Source of the DNA: Syntrophomonas sp. | GTDB lineage: Bacteria; Bacillota; Syntrophomonadia; Syntrophomonadales; Syntrophomonadaceae | Direction of reading: 5' to 3' | Length of the DNA: 64,000 nucleotides | Assembly: GCA_016841425.1 (NCBI GenBank) | Contig: JAENZE010000004.1 | Coordinates: 165,740 to 229,739 of the forward strand | Shown: positions 42,802 to 49,702 of the stretch, in pieces | Layout of the letters: every line of letters begins with the position of its first letter | Position numbering within the stretch: the first letter of the stretch is position 1 | Translations under genes and position numbers: made by a program | The notes under the pieces: generated by a model | What the model was told of the DNA's origin: nothing | Seen by the model: only the letters and a program-made list of their open reading frames with translations | Database searches by the model: none

Positions 42802-43475
42802 ATTGACCGTTATAACCCGCCATTGCAACGATTGAATAAATCATGATAGAATAATAAGTGCTAAATCAATTATTAAACCGGCTCTATTAGAGTCTTCCTT
42901 TTGGGATCGCCTACAAAATTACATTGGGCAACGGCCAGGTAATTCACCTGGCCAATCTTCACTGTACTGAACTGTTGAACTGTATAATTATGCACCGCCT
43001 TGTATATTTATGCATAATTTTATTAACGATATATAATTGTGAAAAATCCGCCACAATTTTTGTAACATCGGATATACCTTGCTTATAAAGGGGTTCTCCA
43101 ATTCCCCAATTCCCCAATCCAAGTTCCCCAATAATTGTTACTAAATATTGCCGCGCGGACACGATTTTATAAAATGCCCAGGGCTACTTTTATATTTTCG
43201 TTAAATTTTCTAACACCCATTAACATTAGGTTTCTAGTAAGTACTTTAATAAAACTAACCAGGTTCTAACCATCGTTACTAACAAAACCCGGCCAAAATA
43301 TTAAAACCCTGGTCAACGAGAAAAACCAGGAGATTTTATTAAAATTCCGTCTCATAGAAAATGTCCGCCGAAAATTATAGGACCCACCTTAAAATACCAT
43401 CATCCCGGACATTCCCCGCCATTCCCGTTTAAAATCGTCTTATCCCGGTATTCTTAAATCCTGTGAAACTTAACA
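42802..43475. other. Prophage left end, non-coding, with hairpin and candidate transposase sites
   Basis: No convincing gene in 674 bases. A perfect eight-base-pair hairpin (GGCCAGGT/ACCTGGCC, 42933-42953) may end the repressor transcript. Closer to the end are three boxes starting TTAAAAT: 43339-43357, 43389-43408 and 43429-43448; the last two also share ATCCCGG at the same spacing and are 40 bases apart. Short repeats of the type CAATTCCC occur at 43098-43130. The motifs shared with the prophage centre are also here. The minus-strand frame at 42959-43162 is not supported. Confidence 0.6.
43450..43475. repeat. Prophage left terminus (imperfect inverted repeat)
   Basis: Read inward from 43475 it starts TG and carries TTTAAGAAT at positions 18-26, matching TTTGAGAAT at the same distance in the right terminus (7049-7074). 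Confidence 0.7.
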
Positions 43476-44317
43476 GCAAGCTTATTATAAGTACTAATGA
43501 CAGCAGCCAAGATAGCCTTGATCTGCTGTACACACAGGTTATAAAGAAAGAGATCAAGGTAATTCCTCTCTCTAAACGAGAAGCTGAAGTTTTAGAGCCT
43601 GAAATCAACTGCCATTCTGCTCTTTTGTTTCCAGATTCGGGTACGGTTGATGTTCAGGATTTAATGCGAGCACTTTATTATCACGGCCGTCAAGCCGGAG
43701 TATTTTATCTTTTTGATTCGACAGTTCGGGGAGCAACCTATACGGGAAGTCATTATCAATTGGAAACAAACAAAGAGGTAATTGAGGCCCAAATAGTAAT
43801 TAATAGTGCAGGTTTAGGAGCAGATACAGTTGCTTCCATGCCGGGGATTGATACCGAGCATGCTGGATATAATCTTAACTACTGTAAAGGCGAGTACTTC
43901 CAGATAAATCGTAAAATGAATGTAAACAGACTTATATATCCTTTACCAGATGAGGTAAGTCTGGGTATTCACCTGAGCTACGATTCGCAGCGACGGATGC
44001 GCTTAGGGCCTAATGCCCATTACGTGAATAATATCGATTATCATGTTGATGAGAGTCATAAAGAAGAATTTTTCAATGCTGCCAGCAGTTACATTCCAAA
44101 TCTGAAGTGGGATGACATTAGTCCTGATTTTGCGGGTATCAGGCCTAAGCTGCAGGCACCGGGAGAAGAGATAAGGGATTTTATTATTATTGATGAGAAG
44201 ACAAGGGGGTACCCGGGGTGGATCAATTTGATCGGTATAGAGTCCCCGGGTCTGACTTCCTGTCTGGCTATCGCTGCATATGTAAGAAAAGAACTGTTAG
44301 GGGTACGGGGCTGTTGA
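43463..44317 (+). pseudogene. lhgO: 3' fragment of L-2-hydroxyglutarate oxidase-like gene, split by prophage
   Basis: True lhgO sequence begins at 43481; the preceding six codons, from a GTG at 43463, come from prophage DNA and the duplicated target. The fragment covers about 278 residues with LIPLSKREAEVLEPEI-like and ALLFPDSGTVDVQDLMRALY segments, NSAGLGADTVASMPGI (second part of the FAD site), YCKGEYFQINRK and the C-terminal GYPGWINLIGIESPGLTSCL, all typical of LhgO. It has no proper ribosome site. It continues in frame from 7048 if the prophage leaves precisely. Confidence 0.9.
43476..43480. repeat. 5-bp target-site duplication, right copy
   Basis: GCAAG directly follows the terminal CA of the prophage and matches 7044-7048. 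Confidence 0.92.
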
Positions 44318-44340
44318 TACCCTCAGATGAGTGAAATTAT

Positions 44341-44390
44341 TGGCTCACCTATTGATCGGATTATTATTCCCAAATCAAAATGGTGAGCCA
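44341..44390. terminator. Convergent-gene hairpin
   Basis: TGGCTCACC (44341-44349) and GGTGAGCCA (44382-44390) can pair across a 32-base A/T-rich loop, between lhgO (+) and the beta-propeller gene (-). TGTTTTCC follows on the plus side. A bidirectional terminator is likely but the loop is long. Confidence 0.45.
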
Positions 44391-44445
44391 TCACTGTTTT
44401 CCTTCGTAAACTAACCGAGTAGTGGTTAAGAACTTCTCAGTTGGA

Positions 44446-45513
44446 TTAAAGAACAGCCAAGCCTTGAGCGCCCAGTGTAGGAAGACCCACATTGTCAACC
44501 ACCTGAATTAATATCAGCTTACCATCTCTTCCAATGTAAAATACACTGATCGAACCCTGGTTACCGTTCAGCACATAGAAGTTGCAGCCATCCTTACTTA
44601 TACCACTATCAATTGGGGCTGCTATTTCGTCCAGGGTGCTGTATACGATATCTGAAAGAACCAGCCTTCCGTTGTCTTTAATACGATAGGTCGTGATCGT
44701 TCCGCTGCCGGTGTTGGATGTATAGGCAAAAGGCCCATGCCTGGAAGCCACTACCCAGCATACTGCGGTCTGGCCGTTAGGAACCGAACCACTGATGGTA
44801 TCCAGTGTACCATCATTTTCAACCTCGTAAGATGATAGGGCATTGGCACCTGCTTCCGAAACCAGCAGGATTTCCTTGGGTAAAAAGACGGAACCAAATG
44901 GACCTGCACCACTGGACTCGTTGACGGTTGGTCCCGTCAGGGTGCCGTCACGATTAACCTGAAAAACGCTAAGACGGTTGGTTGATAGTTCGGAAACAAC
45001 TAGCTGACTGCCATCGGAACTGAATACTACACATGCCGGTTGAGCGTCAGGAGTACTCAAAGCACGGGTAGAGTTCTTGATTCGCCGGAGATGACCGTCC
45101 CTGGTAACCCAGAAGCCTGTCACGTTGGAATCAAAGTTTTGCTCAGCATTTCCTATATTAGATACGTATAGAAGGTTATGAAAAACGCTGAGGCTGTTGG
45201 GCATAACACCACCTGAGCACTCTACATCCACCAGGGTTAGTGCACCGTGCTCACTCACACGAAAACTGCTGATGCTGTTGCTGCCAGCATTCACAGCGAA
45301 CAGGAAACATCCATCACTGGATAAGATAAGTGATCCCTGGGACTGGAGCGGGTCTACTACTGCAACGCCAGTACCGCTTCCTCCGGTGGGGAAGGCTTTC
45401 ATACGGGTGAGCCTCCCATCCTTATCCCGATAAAAAGCGATGACTGCATTATCTTCTGCATTAGTCATGGCATATACCGTGCCATAATGATGTATATAAT
45501 TATTTCTAATCAT
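44446..45513 (-). CDS. Lactonase-type seven-bladed beta-propeller protein
   Basis: A 355-residue protein of the lactonase (6-phosphogluconolactonase, Pgl-like) propeller fold. Blades recur about every 48 residues with the pattern FLFAVNAGSNSISSFRVSEH and LVVSELSTNRLSVFQVNRDG. There is no signal peptide, so a cytoplasmic place is likely. Family members open sugar lactones or act in unknown roles; several repeats of the type AYTSNTGSGTITTYRI also resemble YVTN surface propellers. The specific substrate cannot be given. Confidence 0.8.
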   Translation of the reverse strand: MIRNNYIHHYGTVYAMTNAEDNAVIAFYRDKDGRLTRMKAFPTGGSGTGVAVVDPLQSQGSLILSSDGCFLFAVNAGSNSISSFRVSEHGALTLVDVECSGGVMPNSLSVFHNLLYVSNIGNAEQNFDSNVTGFWVTRDGHLRRIKNSTRALSTPDAQPACVVFSSDGSQLVVSELSTNRLSVFQVNRDGTLTGPTVNESSGAGPFGSVFLPKEILLVSEAGANALSSYEVENDGTLDTISGSVPNGQTAVCWVVASRHGPFAYTSNTGSGTITTYRIKDNGRLVLSDIVYSTLDEIAAPIDSGISKDGCNFYVLNGNQGSISVFYIGRDGKLILIQVVDNVGLPTLGAQGLAVL

Positions 45514-45736
45514 CTACAATCCTCCTTTATAAAATATAATAGGGTACGTAATATAGTATTCATTTACTGGAGGTATTGTTATATGCTGGAATAATTATTA
45601 CATTGGCAGTAACTTAAATCGGCAGAATGTTATACAGTTAACCTGATCAGAGCAGGAAATTATTATAATTACTAGAATATAATACGAAATAGCTCCTTGG
45701 GGATGAAAGCTTAAGGTTAGCGCAGGGGGAAATGTC

Positions 45737-46450
45737 ATGCAGTTATCATTTCAGTATGAATACAACACGATTCTATTTGATGTTTCATATAGCAGGAGAA
45801 AGACTATTTCCATATCTGTAGCAGCTCCAGGTTTGGTAAGGGTGGCAGCCCCTGCAGGTCTATCGGAAAAGGAAGTAATCAAACACGTCAAGCGCAAAGC
45901 CAGATGGATTGTTCATAAACTCGATGAGGTTCAGAATACTACTACTACACCGATGAAGAAGCAATTTATTAATGGAGAGCCATTTATGTATCTGGGCAGT
46001 AATTATCCTTTACAGCTGATAATCGATGCAGGGCTTAAAAATCCTGTGGTAGAACTGTACCGTGGTAAGCTTATGGTTACTTCTCCAACCGGGGATAAAG
46101 AAGCTATTAAGAAAGGAATCGAGGTCTGGTACCGTATCAAAGCCCGCGAGCAGTTCAGGGAACGACTCGAATACTACCAGCCCATAGTTGGAGTTATACC
46201 AACAAAGGTTAGAATTAAAGATCAGCAGAAAAGATGGGGAAGCTGCAGCTCCTTGGGTAATCTTAATTTTAACTGGAGAGCGGTTATGGCTCCTTCGCCT
46301 GTACTGGACTACCTAATCGTTCATGAACTCTGCCATCTGGTCCACCTCAACCATTCTCAGGATTTCTGGCATCTGGTCTGTTCTATTATTCCTGATTATA
46401 AGGAAATGCGGAACTGGTTAAAGAAAAGTGGAAGTCGGTTGAGTATTTGA
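45737..46450 (+). CDS. YgjP-type (SprT-like/M48-related) zinc metallopeptidase
   Basis: A 237-residue protein. The N-terminal half has VSYSRRKTISISVAAPGLVR and VIKHVKRKARWIVHKL, as in the DUF45/YgjP family; the C-terminal half has RWGSCSSLGNLNFNWRAVMA and the zinc motif VHELCHLVHLNHSQDFWHLV (HExxH plus a third His). It is probably a cytoplasmic metallopeptidase of unknown substrate; in some genomes it sits with type I restriction genes, but not here. Confidence 0.88.
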   Translation: MQLSFQYEYNTILFDVSYSRRKTISISVAAPGLVRVAAPAGLSEKEVIKHVKRKARWIVHKLDEVQNTTTTPMKKQFINGEPFMYLGSNYPLQLIIDAGLKNPVVELYRGKLMVTSPTGDKEAIKKGIEVWYRIKAREQFRERLEYYQPIVGVIPTKVRIKDQQKRWGSCSSLGNLNFNWRAVMAPSPVLDYLIVHELCHLVHLNHSQDFWHLVCSIIPDYKEMRNWLKKSGSRLSI

Positions 46451-46467
46451 TGCTGGCAGAATAAGAT

Positions 46468-46800
46468 TTAATCCTCCACAATTTCCAGTGCCCCTGATTT
46501 TTCCATGACCGCCTTAACCTTTTGGATCGAATGTTTGGGGATTTCGACTACCACAAGAATACCTTCCTGGTTTTGCAGGCCATTAATGCCCTCGATATAT
46601 GTTTCAGGAGCATCTATGTTTATACTCTCTGTTTTTGTTTGAACCAGAATTTCCTCTTGCAGAACTTCATTCTTATTGTCGCGCTGCTGATCATCCATAT
46701 TGCAGATAATCATATCTTTGCGGCTGAAACCCATGTTTTTGAGGGTATCGACCAGAAAACTGACTTGCTGGCTGTCCGGCATAATTGCTGCCAATCGCAT
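46468..46800 (-). CDS. Conserved-looking hypothetical protein
   Basis: A 110-residue acidic protein. The N-terminus (RLAAIMPDSQQVSFLVDTLK) and the C-terminus (GILVVVEIPKHSIQKVKAVM) look like beta-alpha units of a ferredoxin-like or general-stress-type fold, joined by a charged linker. GGAGGTG lies ahead of the ATG. It converges on the metallopeptidase gene. I do not recognise the family. Confidence 0.7.
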   Translation of the reverse strand: MRLAAIMPDSQQVSFLVDTLKNMGFSRKDMIICNMDDQQRDNKNEVLQEEILVQTKTESINIDAPETYIEGINGLQNQEGILVVVEIPKHSIQKVKAVMEKSGALEIVED

Positions 46801-46886
46801 ATTAACACCTCCGGGTTTAATTTAACCGGAAAGTAGGATTTCTAAACCATATTAAAGCAGGGGAAAATTCAACCCAGCAGATATCC

Positions 46887-47807
46887 TCAGTCGATCTTAG
46901 TCTCAGCCGCAGGCTTTAATGCAAATCGGGGGTTAGTGGTAAAAAACACTCCACCAATTACGAAAACTGCACCTATAAGTTGAGGCAGAGTTATTATCTC
47001 ACCTAAAAGCAGAAACGCAAAAAAAACTGTAAATATTGGAATCAAATTCATAAACACCGATGCCCGGCTCGGTCCGATAATACTTACTCCTTTAAGCCAG
47101 GCTGCCAGAGCTATGACGGCCACTACAATAACATAAGCAATAGCCGCCATCATTTCCCACGAAACGGAATTAAACTGATTAGCATGGTATTGCGTTATTC
47201 CAAAGGGCATAAAGTAAAGTGCCGCAAATAAAGTGGCATAAGCTGTAACATGTAAAGCTGAATACTCCAAGGTAGGCCTTCTTCCATATATCGTGTAAAT
47301 AGCCCAGCATGTGGCGGCCATTACCATCATTATATCCCCGCTATTTAATTTTAGTATACTTATCGCTGCCCAGGACCCTTTGGTGATTACCCATGCCACC
47401 CCAAATAGGGAAAATAATACTCCCAATAGCTGTACGCAGCTCAACTTTTCCTTGATTATTATCCTGGAAAATATAATGGTTATGATCGGAGTGGTAGCAT
47501 TTATCAACGAGCCATTGATAGCGGTAGTATACTTAAGGCCTGTATACTGAAGAATATTAAAGCCAAATATCCCTACGAATCCAAGGAAAGCAAGCATTTT
47601 ACCATTGTCCAGCGTTAGTTTTTTTCCAGTGGTTAAACGCAGCACTGTCAGCAGCACTGCTGCGGCTAGTATGGATCGTACAGTCACAACTACCAGATGG
47701 GGCATTTCTTGAACTGCGTAGCGAACCGCAACCCAGTTACCTCCCCACAAGATAACCGCACTCAACAGGTATATGTACGCTAATAATTGATTATTTTTAT
47801 TTATCAA
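46887..47807 (-). CDS. EamA/DMT-family permease
   Basis: A 306-residue membrane protein with ten hydrophobic segments in two EamA halves. The motifs AVILWGGNWVAVRYAVQEMP, KYTTAINGSLINATTPIITI and AATCWAIYTIYGRR are typical of the drug/metabolite transporter superfamily. The substrate cannot be read from the sequence. It is a single gene, upstream of nothing obvious in its own direction. Confidence 0.88.
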   Translation of the reverse strand: MINKNNQLLAYIYLLSAVILWGGNWVAVRYAVQEMPHLVVVTVRSILAAAVLLTVLRLTTGKKLTLDNGKMLAFLGFVGIFGFNILQYTGLKYTTAINGSLINATTPIITIIFSRIIIKEKLSCVQLLGVLFSLFGVAWVITKGSWAAISILKLNSGDIMMVMAATCWAIYTIYGRRPTLEYSALHVTAYATLFAALYFMPFGITQYHANQFNSVSWEMMAAIAYVIVVAVIALAAWLKGVSIIGPSRASVFMNLIPIFTVFFAFLLLGEIITLPQLIGAVFVIGGVFFTTNPRFALKPAAETKID

Positions 47808-47895
47808 TTCAAAATCTTCCTCTATCGCTTTTATCTATTTATCCTGCAGTACCTTCATTACCAATTAATATGCTTTAGTTATCATATTAAGTAAA

Positions 47896-48681
47896 TCACT
47901 TATCACCTGGATGCCACTGTTCGCTCTTTCCCAGCAAATAAATCATAAAAGGGCTATTCCTGTAATCAAAACTCCCTTGGGAATAATCTCCATATAATTT
48001 ATGCACCGTAAAACCTGCCCGTTTAGCCAGGTACTCAAACCTATCCTTTTCTATCAGGCTAAAAGCGATATCTATCTGACGCTCCAATAACAGTTCACCA
48101 GATTTGTTGTTAATCATATAGTATTGAGTGCCTATTATCATACTTCGACCCTGGTTAATTTGTTCCTTGGAATACAGAACAAGAGTTTGTTCATTCGGCA
48201 AAAGAAATTCTCCGCGTAATACCTTTTCTCCTGTAACAACGCGAGTTCTCGGTCCAGGATTATGCAGCGTACAAATGAAAACTCCATCATCTTTGAGGTG
48301 GGCATTAATTCTTTCCAAAGCAGCCACCTGTTTTTGCTCCCCGATTAATTCCATGAAGGAGTGGAAAGGAATGAAAATGGCATCAAACCTGCTGCCCAGA
48401 TCAAGCTTGCATACATCCGCTTCTACCAAACGAGCCTGCAGGTTATTGCTGGAAAGTTTATCCTTAAATTGCTCTAACATTTTCGCAGAGTAATCTACGC
48501 AGGTTAATGAGATGCCTTGCTTAATCAGAGGTATGGAGACACGTCCTGTTCCGCACATTAATTCTAGAACTTGACCTTTTAGTCTCCCTAATTGGTTCAA
48601 ATAAAAGGGGATATCAAGATCGGTGGTTACATAATAATCGTAGATATCCGCTATATCATCAAATTCAATCGGTCTTTTCAA
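47896..48681 (-). CDS. Class I SAM-dependent methyltransferase
   Basis: A 261-residue protein with the usual methyltransferase core: VLELMCGTGRVSIPLIKQG (SAM loop, residues about 35-53), LTCVDYSAKMLEQFKDKL with the acidic ribose contact, ARLVEADVCKLDLG and FDAIFIPFHSFMEL. The beta-sheet-rich C-terminal part (GELLLERQIDIAFSLIEKD) is as in many small-molecule methylases. The substrate is not known. GAGGTGAGA precedes the ATG. Confidence 0.88.
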   Translation of the reverse strand: MKRPIEFDDIADIYDYYVTTDLDIPFYLNQLGRLKGQVLELMCGTGRVSIPLIKQGISLTCVDYSAKMLEQFKDKLSSNNLQARLVEADVCKLDLGSRFDAIFIPFHSFMELIGEQKQVAALERINAHLKDDGVFICTLHNPGPRTRVVTGEKVLRGEFLLPNEQTLVLYSKEQINQGRSMIIGTQYYMINNKSGELLLERQIDIAFSLIEKDRFEYLAKRAGFTVHKLYGDYSQGSFDYRNSPFMIYLLGKSEQWHPGDK

Positions 48682-49174
48682 CCGGTCTCACCTCCGTTAT
48701 TATTAATCCTAATTATCCAGCTCTATTACCTGTGGTATGCTTCACAAACAGCTGAGATAACGAGTGCAATACTATAAGCTCTTCTCTGCGCCTCGATAGT
48801 TGAAGGAAGTCACCATCTATCTACCAAAGTTAATCTTTATATAGCTCCATGCAGCTTAAATGTCATCATATATTTTTTATGATATCGTCACATATCACAC
48901 TACCATTGATATGCATTAATTTACTATATAGCATCTCTTGCTGCAGGGGAATGAATCCGACTATACTGTTGTATGTTTGCTATAGACATTATTATATAAG
49001 GAAATGAAGCAGAAAGCTTCTAATAAGCTAAATAAGCTCATTTTTATCCCAAGTCTAATCAAGGTTACAATACCTGGTCTTATAGATTATTTTCCATTTC
49101 ATGCAGCACTAGATACATCGAGCATACTGGTATGTATTACTAATAGCTGGTAGAATTATGGTGAGAAACAAATA
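48682..49174. other. Non-coding stretch, nothing recognised
   Basis: About 490 bases, A/T-rich, with stops in all frames. No hairpin with a T-run, no riboswitch-like pattern and no repeat shared with other parts of the window was seen. Promoters for the flanking genes probably lie here. Confidence 0.5.
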
Positions 49175-49420
49175 TTGTGTAAGACGCTGGAGGTGAGTAT
49201 TCTGCCATCAATCGAACAATTTATAAAAGCTATCATCTTCATCGTTTTACTGCTGATGATAGTATTTAATAAATCCGCAGTTGAAAGCATGATGATTAAT
49301 CTAGAGTACAATTTCAATATGAATGTAAGTAATAGGTATAAAGTATTCATCCGATACTTATATGTTACTACCTTATCCGGGTTAATGTTGTTTCTTGCCT
49401 GCGGCAGGCTTTTAAATTAA
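49175..49420 (+). CDS. Small two-span membrane protein
   Basis: An 81-residue frame from a TTG; GGAGGTGAG inside it suggests that true translation may start about ten codons later at a non-ATG codon. It has two hydrophobic helices (AIIFIVLLLMIVF and YLYVTTLSGLMLFLACG) separated by a polar loop with NLEYNFNMNVSNR. No family recognised. The overlapping minus-strand frame has no ribosome site and was set aside. Confidence 0.45.
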   Translation: MCKTLEVSILPSIEQFIKAIIFIVLLLMIVFNKSAVESMMINLEYNFNMNVSNRYKVFIRYLYVTTLSGLMLFLACGRLLN

Positions 49421-49497
49421 CAGCAGGCCTCTTTTCCGCGAATTCCCATTATGGAACAAAACCTAGAGGGATAATATTATAATATTTACAATGTCAG

Positions 49498-49548
49498 GGG
49501 GATGGGATTGTTGGTACCTTTAAAAAGGGCGTCAACAACCCCATCCCC
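49498..49548. terminator. Long GC-rich hairpin upstream of the sigma-54 regulator
   Basis: GGGGATGGGATTGTTG (49498-49513) pairs with CAACAACCCCATCCCC (49533-49548) with one mismatch. There is no clear T-run on either strand, so it might be a terminator for the small membrane gene, an RNA structure, or a repeat. Confidence 0.5.
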
Positions 49549-49702
49549 TTAACACTCCCATCATGTCTTATAAATAGTAATATTTACTGTGCTTTTAGCT
49601 GGAATACATCTAAAAATCCCCGCCAAATTATGTTATTATTCTAGTAGATATTGTCGAATTAAGGTACAAGAAAGATAAATATTATCTGATTTGAGGTATT
49701 TT

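Larger units (their letters stand above)
7049..43475 (-). mobile_element. Complete Mu-like transposable prophage (36,427 bp)
   Basis: The element begins TG and ends CA, is bounded by the direct repeat GCAAG, and interrupts lhgO with exact restoration of its frame if removed. It carries MuA-like transposase, MuB-like ATPase, a repressor/Ner pair, GemA, Mor, Mu-type packaging (gp27-gp29), head (gpF, gpI, gpG, gp36) and contractile-tail genes in Mu-like order, giving a myovirus. Its length is almost that of Mu. The left (early) end lies at 43475. The structural set appears intact; only the Dam gene is clearly broken, so the prophage may be inducible. Confidence 0.96.

Noticed and set aside
42959-43162. 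67-codon minus-strand frame in the prophage left end
   Set aside because: No ribosome site, unusual composition, and it lies in the repeat-rich terminus.
7049-43475. Tyrosine or serine integrase-type prophage
   Set aside because: No integrase gene or att core of usual length; the DDE transposase, 5-bp duplication and TG/CA ends identify Mu-type transposition.
49156-49350. Minus-strand 64-codon frame
   Set aside because: No ribosome site, overlaps the better supported plus-strand membrane protein.
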